Positions 38,519 to 46,623 of a DNA stretch of 64,000 nt are shown here, in pieces; positions within the stretch are counted from its first letter, which is position 1; each line of letters opens with the position of its first letter. The translations under genes were made by a program, and so were the position numbers. The stretch covers positions 3,252,501 to 3,316,500 of the forward strand of contig NC_009615.1 in NCBI RefSeq assembly GCF_000012845.1, given 5' to 3'. The notes beneath the pieces are model-generated. The model saw only the letters and a list, made by a program, of their open reading frames with translations. It had not been told where the DNA came from and searched no databases. This stretch comes from Parabacteroides distasonis ATCC 8503. GTDB lineage: Bacteria > Bacteroidota > Bacteroidia > Bacteroidales > Tannerellaceae.

Positions 38519-38989
38519 TTAAAACTTATAGGCTACACCTGCCGCCAAAGCAAATTGCTGGAAATCCTTCGTAAGCTGGTATTTCCCTTCGGCACTTACA
38601 TAAAAAGACGAGGAAATCGGATATTCCACACCAGCTCCAATATTTCCCCCAAATTCATTAGTCATGAAATGAGTATAAGTGACTCCCAGCAAAGGATAAA
38701 CCTGCCATGTGTTTTTTATCGGAAATAAATAATGTACATCCGCACTAACCACATAAGAGGTACTACTGGCAAAATAGCAATCGAAAGAAGGCGACAAACG
38801 AATATGATCCGTTGCGTTCCAATTGAACTCAGCACCTAAGCGAAACGACTCAAAACTACTTGCTGTGCCGTAACCCACATTTATCCCGACACTTTTCTCT
38901 CCTTGTTGGGCAAAAACACTCAATATTTGTGTACACAAGCCCACGCAACTCAACAAAGTCAAAAGTAAAATTCTTTTCATCCCATTCAT
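38519..38989 (-). CDS. Small outer-membrane beta-barrel protein
   Basis: A 156-residue protein with a signal peptide (MKRILLLTLLSCVGL; cleavage near SVFAQQ). The mature part alternates aromatic and hydrophobic residues in about eight strands (VGINVGYGTASSF, HIRLSPSFDCYFA, YVVSADVHYLFPI, WQVYPLLGVTYTHF, FYVSAEGKYQLT) and ends AAGVAYKF, a C-terminal Phe as in barrel proteins. It is probably an eight-stranded OmpW/OmpX-type barrel. Met4 is an alternative start. On the reverse strand a -7 box TACTTTTG (39000-39007) precedes it, with three GCGAACAAAAA repeats further upstream. It follows the membrane TPR/HTH regulator gene, which may control it. Confidence 0.85.
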   Translation of the reverse strand: MNGMKRILLLTLLSCVGLCTQILSVFAQQGEKSVGINVGYGTASSFESFRLGAEFNWNATDHIRLSPSFDCYFASSTSYVVSADVHYLFPIKNTWQVYPLLGVTYTHFMTNEFGGNIGAGVEYPISSSFYVSAEGKYQLTKDFQQFALAAGVAYKF

Positions 38990-38999
38990 TTTTTGACTG

Positions 39000-39070
39000 C
39001 AAAAGTATCCGATAAGGTTGGATTCGGGGCTAAAACACTGTTCGCTTTTTGTTCGCTTTTTGTTCGCAGA
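39000..39070 (-). promoter_or_regulatory. Promoter with three helically phased repeats upstream of the barrel gene
   Basis: Reverse strand: -7 box TACTTTTG at 39000-39007 with no TTTG at the -33 position. Upstream, GCGAAC recurs at 39040-39045, 39051-39056 and 39062-39067, exactly 11 bp apart and joined by A runs. Relative to a start near 38996 the repeats lie at about -45 to -71, a typical activator position. Confidence 0.7.
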
Positions 39071-39081
39071 GTTGTATAAGG

Positions 39082-40821
39082 CTAAAGACCAGCGATTAAT
39101 TCATCCAGTTCATTCGGGGTTCCATCCTCTCCCTTTATTTTTTTATAAAGCCGTTTACGGGATGAGGATACGGAGGGTTTGGAGCGACCCAAGATTTTTG
39201 CCATATCAGTTACCTTGACTGATATCTTTATCAAGTAACAAATCCGGAGTTCTATCAATGACATTCCCGAATATAACTGATATAGACGATTCGTAAAATT
39301 ATTGTATGTCTTATCTAACTCCTTCCGTAAAGCATTCCAATCTTCTTCCCTGATTATCTGATCTGCCTCATTCGTGGAATGGAATTTCATATAGATATCC
39401 GAATGCCTTAAATCCGACTCTAACAAATCACGCTCGGTACGCCGCAACTGTATTTGTTCATTGGTCACTTGCAAAAGTTCTTTTCGCACATGAAGCAATG
39501 AATTTGTATCTTCATGGTCTTTAGATAGTAAGGTTCCCAATTCATTCAATTTCGCGTTATTCGCTTCTACATATTGAAAACTTCTCTCATATTGTTCTTG
39601 CTTTTCCCGCTGAAGCGCCTCAAACTGCCTAGCCAACCGCTCTTTCTGCCGTTTCAGTCTATATATAAACAATAAGGTTATCGAAAGCCCCAATCCGAAC
39701 AAGGATAATATCCGGTAAATACGAATCTGCATCCGGTCATTCTCGCCCTTTAGCCGTAAATTCTCAGTTTCCCGCTTTTGATAATTATATAAAGAGGTCA
39801 TTTTACGGATTTCCTCCGAATCGGTTATCTTGCGGATGGAATCTTGCACTTGCTGGCCAAGACGGACATAGCGAATAGCCTCCCGATAATTCAACCGACG
39901 CTCATACAAAAGCGACAAGTACTCATAAATAGCGTCTCTAACATGTAAGTTAGGACTATCCAGGCACTTTCTTAAATAGTAATCGGCAGAATCCAATTTA
40001 TTGAGTTCTAAATAAGTATTCCCCAAAACCGAATAAGTAGGATACATATTCCGGTCTACGGAATCTTTTAATGATTCAGACAAACATTCCAAAGCTTTAT
40101 CATACATTACCAATTCCCGGTAAAGATCACCCAGCTCAGTCAATATACCGGAATATCGATGTCTATTTCCTGTTTCATTCGCTATAATTGCCGCTTTTTG
40201 AAAATAGAGAAGCGCACTGTCATTCTTATCGACCATATCATATACTCGGGCAATATCTCTCAGCACAAGAGAAAAACTAGTACTATCTCCTTTCAGTAAT
40301 TTATACTCAGCCGCTTTCTCATACATACGGATCGCCTCTTCATATACATTCTGATAATCATAAAGCGTACCCATCTGCGAATAGACATTGGACAATAATC
40401 GGTACTTTCTCGTATCCCCCGCCACATCCAATGCCTTTTGGAAATACTTCAACGCTTCCGGGGCATCATTCAAATCCCGGTAGACACGGCCCATATAGTA
40501 ATAAGACTCTAGTAATTTGTCTCGATCGCCATATGTCTCATAGAAAGCGGTGATTCGTTTGATCAAAGAATCAGAAGTATGCCGGACATACATCTTATCA
40601 TTGACCTTCAAGTCGAGCAAGTCATAATACATACGCTGTTCCTCATCAAAGGACGAAAGGCTATCCCGCAATCGATCCAACAAAGGGCGGGCTTCCTCCG
40701 GATTTGTATCCGCAAGGGATTCGATCCGTGACAGGGTAGCGGGGTAAGGCTTCCCCCGATGATCGCAAGCATAAAAAGCCGAGATCAAGACCGACATCAA
40801 GAGGATGTATATACGAGGCAT
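39082..40821 (-). CDS. Membrane-anchored TPR sensor with C-terminal HTH
   Basis: A 579-residue regulator-like protein. An N-terminal signal with lipobox-like AFYAC (Cys19) precedes about six TPR repeats (roughly 60-330; YYMGRVYRDLNDAPEALKYF, MGTLYDYQNVYEEAIRMYEK, YSVLGNTYLELNKLDSADYY), expected in the periplasm. A membrane helix lies near 370-388 (LSLFGLGLSITLLFIYRL), then a cytoplasmic coiled coil (about 388-480) and a C-terminal LuxR-like helix-turn-helix at about 523-565 (LIELRICYLIKISVKVTDMA, then SKPSVSSSRKRLYKK). This design passes an envelope signal directly to DNA. A -7 box TACCTTTG lies on the reverse strand at 40851-40858. Target unknown; the adjacent barrel gene is the best candidate. 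Confidence 0.82.
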   Translation of the reverse strand: MPRIYILLMSVLISAFYACDHRGKPYPATLSRIESLADTNPEEARPLLDRLRDSLSSFDEEQRMYYDLLDLKVNDKMYVRHTSDSLIKRITAFYETYGDRDKLLESYYYMGRVYRDLNDAPEALKYFQKALDVAGDTRKYRLLSNVYSQMGTLYDYQNVYEEAIRMYEKAAEYKLLKGDSTSFSLVLRDIARVYDMVDKNDSALLYFQKAAIIANETGNRHRYSGILTELGDLYRELVMYDKALECLSESLKDSVDRNMYPTYSVLGNTYLELNKLDSADYYLRKCLDSPNLHVRDAIYEYLSLLYERRLNYREAIRYVRLGQQVQDSIRKITDSEEIRKMTSLYNYQKRETENLRLKGENDRMQIRIYRILSLFGLGLSITLLFIYRLKRQKERLARQFEALQREKQEQYERSFQYVEANNAKLNELGTLLSKDHEDTNSLLHVRKELLQVTNEQIQLRRTERDLLESDLRHSDIYMKFHSTNEADQIIREEDWNALRKELDKTYNNFTNRLYQLYSGMSLIELRICYLIKISVKVTDMAKILGRSKPSVSSSRKRLYKKIKGEDGTPNELDELIAGL

Positions 40822-40947
40822 TGGAAATCTGTTTTATCACTTAAACGCAACAAAGGTAAAAAATTAAAGTGTAATAGTTTCATTGATATTTATACAAACT
40901 TTTGAAAGCCAATACGCAAAGTACGCTACGACCGGATACTTACAGGT

Positions 40948-41046
40948 TTTGCTTTTTACTCTTAACAAAAAAATACCAGATTTGCTTTTTGCCCTTAACA
41001 AATCCATGTACTTTTTGCTATCTATCTTGAATAAATCGTATATTTG
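40948..41046 (+). promoter_or_regulatory. Promoter and direct repeats of the ATPase gene
   Basis: TTTG (41014-41017), a 21-nt spacer and TATATTTG (41039-41046) form a consensus promoter 20 bp from the ATG. Upstream are two 22-bp direct repeats, TTTGCTTTTT-N2-CTTAACAAA-like, at 40948 and 40981, 33 bp apart (three helical turns), with two mismatches between them. Confidence 0.75.
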
Positions 41047-41065
41047 TCATTCAATCAATCAGCGT

Positions 41066-42265
41066 ATGGATAGTCTATTTATTAAACAAGAACGATTACT
41101 GGCACAAACGAGTACCCATATCATAAGGGAACTCATGAACCAAATTCACTGGGATAATCCTCTGATCGCCATCAGAGGATCAAGGGGTGTCGGAAAAACA
41201 ACACTCATGTTGCAATACATCAAACTGAATTTCCAGCCGGGAAGCAGGGAGGTACTTTATTGCACGCTCGACAGCATCTATTTCAGTAATCACACCCTAT
41301 CTGAACTGATTGAGCGGTTCTATTTGCAAGGAGGAAAACAATTATTCCTTGATGAAGTACATAAATATCCCACTTGGAGTAAAGAGATAAAAGAGGCCTA
41401 CGACCTGTATCCATCTCTACGAATTGTTTTTAGCGGTTCTTCCCTATTGAATATATTGAATGCGGATGCCGATCTTTCCAGACGTTGCCTACCATATAAT
41501 ATGTACGGACTTTCTTTCCGGGAATTTCTCATGTTCTATAAGCAAATTGATATACCTGTCTATTCCCTACAAACGATACTGGAAAATCCAGGAAACATTT
41601 GCCGGGAAATAAATGAGAAATGTCGCCCCGTACAAATGTTTAACGAATATCTCCACGAAGGGTATTACCCCTTTTTTACGGGTAACAGAGAAGATTATTA
41701 TATTAATATCGAGAATGTGGTCAATCTCATTATTGAGCAGGAACTCCCGTTGCTGTGTGGCGTAGATCCTGCCTATACACGGAAGCTAAAGGCTTTGATG
41801 GGTATCTTAGCTACCTCTGTTCCTTATGAGCTGGACATCACGAAACTAGCGGGAATGATCGGACTTTCCCGAAACTCTGTCATCAATTACTTACAGAATT
41901 TGGACAAGGCGGAATTGCTCAAGTTATTGTACTCGGATTTACTATCTGTCAAAAAGATGCAAAAACCGGATAAGATTTACCTACAGAATCCCAACCTATT
42001 GTACGCCATAGCTTCCGCTCCCGTACAGATCGGGACGGCAAGGGAAACTTTTGTCGTCAACCAGTTATCCGTAAATCATAACGTGGAATATGGAAAAACA
42101 AAAGGTGACTTTATCGTAGACCATACCTATACCTTCGAGGTAGGAGGAGCGGATAAAACATTCAAGCAAATAGCGGATCTCCCCGATTCCTTCATCTTGG
42201 CTGACAATATGGAGTTCGCCACCGGCAAGAAACTACCGCTGTGGATCGTGGGATTAACCTATTAA
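41066..42265 (+). CDS. AAA+ ATPase with DUF4143-type C-terminal domain
   Basis: A 399-residue protein starting at the ATG at 41066 (MDSLFIKQERLL); the frame upstream to 40883 runs through the promoter and repeats and is not conserved-looking. The AAA_14 domain shows Walker A GSRGVGKTT (about 37-46), Walker B QLFLDEVHKY and sensor IVFSGSSLL. A winged-helix-like segment (ITKLAGMIGLSRNSVINYLQ) and a DUF4143-like nuclease-type region follow, with FVVNQLS, DFIVDHTYTFEVGGADK and KLPLWIVGL. Many such proteins are scattered in Bacteroidales genomes; their function is not established. The gene is monocistronic and ends at a strong hairpin. Confidence 0.87.
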   Translation: MDSLFIKQERLLAQTSTHIIRELMNQIHWDNPLIAIRGSRGVGKTTLMLQYIKLNFQPGSREVLYCTLDSIYFSNHTLSELIERFYLQGGKQLFLDEVHKYPTWSKEIKEAYDLYPSLRIVFSGSSLLNILNADADLSRRCLPYNMYGLSFREFLMFYKQIDIPVYSLQTILENPGNICREINEKCRPVQMFNEYLHEGYYPFFTGNREDYYINIENVVNLIIEQELPLLCGVDPAYTRKLKALMGILATSVPYELDITKLAGMIGLSRNSVINYLQNLDKAELLKLLYSDLLSVKKMQKPDKIYLQNPNLLYAIASAPVQIGTARETFVVNQLSVNHNVEYGKTKGDFIVDHTYTFEVGGADKTFKQIADLPDSFILADNMEFATGKKLPLWIVGLTY

Positions 42266-42291
42266 AAAAACACGTACGACTTTTTTTTTAG

Positions 42292-42332
42292 AAAAAAGCG
42301 GTATCCAGCTTGCCGCCGGATACCGCTTTTCA
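42292..42332. terminator. Bidirectional terminator between ATPase and fumarase
   Basis: AAAAGCGGTATCC / GGATACCGCTTTT, a 13-bp perfect stem with A and T runs on either side, between converging genes. Confidence 0.9.
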
Positions 42333-42354
42333 TTTATCTTTACCGATCAAGGAA

Positions 42355-43983
42355 TCAGCAACGAGGCTTGATCTGCTTGAAGAAGTCATTACCCTTGTTA
42401 TCTACCAAGATAAACGCGGGGAAGTTCTCTACCTCGATCTTCCAGATCGCTTCCATACCCAATTCCGGATATTCCACGCACTCGATGCTCTTGATATTGT
42501 TCTGAGCCAAGATAGCCGCGGGGCCACCGATAGATCCTAGGTAGAAACCGCCGTGATTCTTACAAGCGTCCGTAACTTGCTGGCTACGGTTACCCTTCGC
42601 CAACATGATCATGCTACCGCCATGGCTCTGGAACAAGTCAACGTATGAGTCCATACGACCCGCGGTCGTCGGGCCCATAGAGCCACAAGCCATACCTGCC
42701 GGAGTCTTAGCCGGGCCCGCGTAATAAATAGGATGATCCTTGATATATTGGGGGAGATCCTCGCCACGGTCCAGACGCTCCTTCAGTTTAGCGTGAGCGA
42801 TATCACGGCCCACGATGATCGTTCCGTTCAATGACAAACGAGTAGATACCGGATATTTATCCAATTCCTTCAAGATATCCGCCATCGGTTGGTTCAAGTT
42901 GATCTTGACAGCGTCGCCCTCACCCGCTTGGCGAAGTTCCTCCGGAATCAATTCGCCGGGATGGCTATCCAACTTCTCGATCCAGATACCTTCCTTATTG
43001 ATCTTACATTTAATATTACGGTCCGCAGAGCAACTTACACCCAAACCTACCGGGCAAGAAGCGCCATGGCGAGGCAAACGGATGATGCGAACATCATGTG
43101 CCAGATATTTACCACCGAATTGAGCGCCCAAGCCAATATTCTGGGCGGCGGCCAATACCTCTTTCTCCAACTCCACGTCGCGGAAAGCACGGCCACCCTC
43201 GCTACCGGTCGTAGGCAAGCTATCATAGAAACGGGTAGATGCCAACTTCACCGTCAATAAATTCTTCTCAGCGGAAGTACCGCCAATCACGATCGCTATA
43301 TGATACGGAGGACAAGCGGCCGTACCCAATGTCTTGATCTTCTCTACGAGGAAGGGAACCAATGTACCCGGATTCAAGATCGCTTTTGTCTCTTGGTATA
43401 AATAAGTCTTATTGGCGGAACCACCTCCTTTTGTCACGCAAAGGAACTCATACTCCATGCCTTCCGTAGCCTCGATATCGATCTGGGCCGGCAAGTTACA
43501 TTTCGTATTTACCTCATCGTACATATTCAGCGGAGCGTTCTGGGAGTAACGAAGGTTCTCTTCCGTGTAGGTCTTGTAAACACCTAAGGAAAGCGCTTCT
43601 TCATCACAGTAACCGGTCCAGACCTGCTGGCCCTTCTCGCCGTGGATAATAGCCGTACCGGTATCTTGGCAGAAAGGAAGTACGCCTTTAGCCGCTACCT
43701 CGGCGTTGCGAAGGAATGTCAAGGCCACGTACTTATCGTTGTCCGTAGCTTCCGGATCGCTTAGGATCTTAGCGACCTGCTCGTTGTGAGAACGGCGAAG
43801 CATGAATGATACGTCGCGGAAAGCGGCGTTAGCCATAGCGGTCAAACCTTCTTTAGCGACTTTCAAGATCGGTTTTCCTTCAAACTCAGAAACGGAAACA
43901 TAATCTTTTGTAAGCAAATAATACTCTGTTGTGTCCGGTCCCTTTTGGAACATCGGCTCGTAGTGAAACGGAGGTGTTGCCAT
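42355..43983 (-). CDS. Fumarate hydratase, class I (iron-sulfur)
   Basis: A 542-residue cytoplasmic enzyme that interconverts fumarate and malate in the branched TCA cycle used for succinate production. Class I family marks: [69 protein letters not shown] (shown split in families), and [16 protein letters not shown] in the C-terminal domain. Conserved cysteines in CQDTG, ACPP and SCSAD fit a 4Fe-4S centre. Length matches the single-chain alpha-beta form (FumA/FumB type). A -7 box TAAGTTTG lies on the reverse strand at 44043-44050. Confidence 0.95.
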   Translation of the reverse strand: MATPPFHYEPMFQKGPDTTEYYLLTKDYVSVSEFEGKPILKVAKEGLTAMANAAFRDVSFMLRRSHNEQVAKILSDPEATDNDKYVALTFLRNAEVAAKGVLPFCQDTGTAIIHGEKGQQVWTGYCDEEALSLGVYKTYTEENLRYSQNAPLNMYDEVNTKCNLPAQIDIEATEGMEYEFLCVTKGGGSANKTYLYQETKAILNPGTLVPFLVEKIKTLGTAACPPYHIAIVIGGTSAEKNLLTVKLASTRFYDSLPTTGSEGGRAFRDVELEKEVLAAAQNIGLGAQFGGKYLAHDVRIIRLPRHGASCPVGLGVSCSADRNIKCKINKEGIWIEKLDSHPGELIPEELRQAGEGDAVKINLNQPMADILKELDKYPVSTRLSLNGTIIVGRDIAHAKLKERLDRGEDLPQYIKDHPIYYAGPAKTPAGMACGSMGPTTAGRMDSYVDLFQSHGGSMIMLAKGNRSQQVTDACKNHGGFYLGSIGGPAAILAQNNIKSIECVEYPELGMEAIWKIEVENFPAFILVDNKGNDFFKQIKPRC

Positions 43984-44094
43984 ATCTTTAGAATTTAATT
44001 ATATATTGGTTTTATTTAAGTTTGTCCGTACTTTTCGATTGGCAAACTTAGCGAAAAAACTTGATATATAGATCATGGGGTAAAGAAATATAGT

Positions 44095-44102
44095 TATATT
44101 TG
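44095..44102 (+). promoter_or_regulatory. -7 box immediately before the protease gene
   Basis: TATATTTG ends 7 bases before the ATG at 44109. If used, transcription would start at about 44106 and the message would have almost no leader. No -33 TTTG at standard spacing. Confidence 0.4.
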
Positions 44103-44108
44103 CCCGAT

Positions 44109-46358
44109 ATGAAAAAGTTGACCTCTTTATACATTATATTCCTGCTAACGATGCTCGGTTTTCAAGGAAATCTGAAAGCGCAGGTTAGCCACGGAGGCCG
44201 CCCGCTTCCGCTATCGCTCATGCGAAGTACAAACGGACAGATGTTTAAAGAAATGCCTCCGTTCGACGTTCAAGAGGAATTGCGTATCGACTCGCTGAAT
44301 GAGAGCGACCTAAGAAGCGGTTTCCGTTTTGCCTATAAATTCATAACGGATTACAATCGGTACAACTCGGGCGTAACTTTCACCGGGCCGGATGGGACAC
44401 GTGTATGGAGACTCGGGATCTACTCGCCCGGGGCCCTTTCCATCAACGTGCTCTTCACGGAATATGAACTGCCCGAAGGCGCCCAGCTCTTCCTATATAA
44501 TGAGGACCAGACACAGATATTAGGCTCGTTCAATCACCTAAACAACTCGGAGTTAAACCTATTGCCGGTCTCTCCTATCCAAGGGGATCGCCTGATCATA
44601 GAATATCAAGAACCGGCTAACGCCTCTTTTCAAGGAAGACTGACCGTCGGGGAAGTCAACCATGGCTACCGGAGCTTGCGGGGGTTAGAACCGGGAGACA
44701 ACACCTCACTGATCGGTAAAATTCCACCGTTAGCTTGCTATCAAGATGGGACAAACGATTACGCCCAATGGGGGCAAAGCGTCGTTCTCCTGATCATAGA
44801 CGGAAGCGTAGGGTGCACGGGCACCCTGATAAATAATACGGACAATGACGGAAAGCCTTATCTACTCACCGCCTCCCATTGCCTGAACAAGCAATTCACG
44901 ATGAAAAACCCCGATTATGAGAAAATAGCCGGAAGCATCGTCTGCTTTTTCAACTTCAACAGTCCTTTCTGCGACCCGATCCTAAGGGGAACAGAAGAGA
45001 TGTCTACCGCATCCACTTACTTCAAGGCGGTTAATGAAATGGCAGACATGGCCTTGTTGGAACTTACCGCCACACCTCCGGTTTATTACAGGCCTTATTA
45101 CGCGGGCTGGAACGCACAAGAGGTAGGACCTGCCCCCTATACGTGCATCCAACATCCCCAATACTCGGTAAAGCGAATCAGTATATCCGATGAGGATCTG
45201 GCTCCCTTTACCTTGACAGATCCAAACATGATTTTTTACAAGAACGCTCATTGGCATGTCAAGACTTGGGAAGTAGGTTATACGGCCAGCGGTTCCTCCG
45301 GATCTCCTTTATTCAATGCCGACGGAGAGATTATCGGAGCGTTATCCGGCGGGCAGTCCAGCGAGAATAGCCCGAAGGATGATTACTTCTTCTCTTTGAT
45401 GAAACCATGGGACGCAATCGATACCCCCGAGAGACAGCTCAAATATTGGCTGAACCCGTCCAATGACGAGACCAAGGTTTGTGAGGGACTTGATCCGTAT
45501 AAATCAGCCCCTTGTTTCCGGTTGAGCAACATCTATGACTCCGGTAATCAAGAAAACGCCGAATGTACGCTCTATCCCGGGTCTGAAAAAGCGTATTTAT
45601 TCGGGAACAACCCCGCCAATATCACTGAATATGCGGAAGCTTACCAAGTAGCCGAAGCGGGTACCTTATACGGAGCTTATTTCGTAACACCGCCTGCCGG
45701 AGCGAATTACAAACAGATGGAAGTGGAAGTTACCGTTTACAGCGGCGACTCTAAGCCCTCTACATTATTATATACGGAGACATTCCAACCCACCTATAGC
45801 AATAAATCGATATTGGACGATACGTTTATTGAGACCGCTAAATCCCTAAATCGGTCACAGGAAAGTTATATCCATTTCTCCAAGCCCGTGAACGTCAGCG
45901 GAAAGTTCTACATCGGCTATAAGCTCAAGAGCGTCCCGGAGAACACGTATTTCTCCGCTTACAATTTGCCCAAAGGCAAAACGACCCGGAATACGGCTTG
46001 GGTTCATGATAAAAACGGCTGGAGACAAGCTACCGAATATACGCAAGCAGGTTTTAGCACCTCCTTGTTTATCGATCCCGTCATTCAATACGGTAACCCC
46101 ATCAGCAACGAAAAGCTCGAGGCGAACGAGCAGGTACTCATTCATCTCGGTCCGGAGAAAGGCATGGTACACCTTGTTTTGCCGGATGGAATGGAGAAAG
46201 CGACTTATACATTGCACTCGGCACAAGGAAAAGTGTCGGAAAACGGAGAGATCACGGACAGGCAAGCTACACTCCATTTCCTAAAATTAACATCTGGAGT
46301 CTACTTTCTAACCGTGCATTATGGCGAGGAGCATTATACACAAAAGATTATATTTTAA
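44109..46358 (+). CDS. Secreted trypsin-like serine endopeptidase with T9SS sorting tail
   Basis: A 749-residue secreted protease starting at the ATG at 44109 (MKKLTSLYII); the open frame from 44100 begins with TTG. After the signal peptide (to about LKAQ) comes a beta-rich propeptide-like domain (about 30-190). The S1 protease domain has catalytic His257 in LTASHCLN, Asp313 in MADMALLEL and Ser397 in ASGSSGSPLF, resembling lysyl endopeptidases. A further beta domain covers about 470-650. The last 80 residues (ending LKLTSGVYFLTVHYGE...TQKIIF) look like a Por secretion tail (T9SS type A), so secretion by the type IX system is expected. Target proteins unknown. Confidence 0.9.
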   Translation: MKKLTSLYIIFLLTMLGFQGNLKAQVSHGGRPLPLSLMRSTNGQMFKEMPPFDVQEELRIDSLNESDLRSGFRFAYKFITDYNRYNSGVTFTGPDGTRVWRLGIYSPGALSINVLFTEYELPEGAQLFLYNEDQTQILGSFNHLNNSELNLLPVSPIQGDRLIIEYQEPANASFQGRLTVGEVNHGYRSLRGLEPGDNTSLIGKIPPLACYQDGTNDYAQWGQSVVLLIIDGSVGCTGTLINNTDNDGKPYLLTASHCLNKQFTMKNPDYEKIAGSIVCFFNFNSPFCDPILRGTEEMSTASTYFKAVNEMADMALLELTATPPVYYRPYYAGWNAQEVGPAPYTCIQHPQYSVKRISISDEDLAPFTLTDPNMIFYKNAHWHVKTWEVGYTASGSSGSPLFNADGEIIGALSGGQSSENSPKDDYFFSLMKPWDAIDTPERQLKYWLNPSNDETKVCEGLDPYKSAPCFRLSNIYDSGNQENAECTLYPGSEKAYLFGNNPANITEYAEAYQVAEAGTLYGAYFVTPPAGANYKQMEVEVTVYSGDSKPSTLLYTETFQPTYSNKSILDDTFIETAKSLNRSQESYIHFSKPVNVSGKFYIGYKLKSVPENTYFSAYNLPKGKTTRNTAWVHDKNGWRQATEYTQAGFSTSLFIDPVIQYGNPISNEKLEANEQVLIHLGPEKGMVHLVLPDGMEKATYTLHSAQGKVSENGEITDRQATLHFLKLTSGVYFLTVHYGEEHYTQKIIF

Positions 46359-46515
46359 TCAAAAAATATACAATAAGAGTTCTGGGAAACCATCCATTGA
46401 AAAGAATGGCAAGAGGTACACAGCCATATTTTTTCAATAATTCTACCCATATTTTATGTATAAAACAAGCCTAGGATTCATTAATAAGTATTAATTAAAA
46501 AGATTTTATCGCTTC

Positions 46516-46550
46516 TTTGCTATCCATAACAAAAAAATACTTTAGTTTTG
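46516..46550 (+). promoter_or_regulatory. Candidate promoter of the TPR lipoprotein gene
   Basis: TTTG at 46516-46519 and TAGTTTTG at 46543-46550; the 23-nt spacer is longer than the 19-21 norm. The 265-base gap 46359-46623 otherwise shows only AT-rich sequence. Confidence 0.4.
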
Positions 46551-46623
46551 CACGATAATGGCTAAGGGATAATTTGGAAGTGAATATATTAACATAGTAA
46601 CATTTTAAACTTACATCAAGATT

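Noticed and set aside
40883..41065. N-terminal extension of the ATPase
   Set aside because: The translated stretch is made of the direct repeats and the promoter; the ATG at 41066 fits the promoter and domain start.
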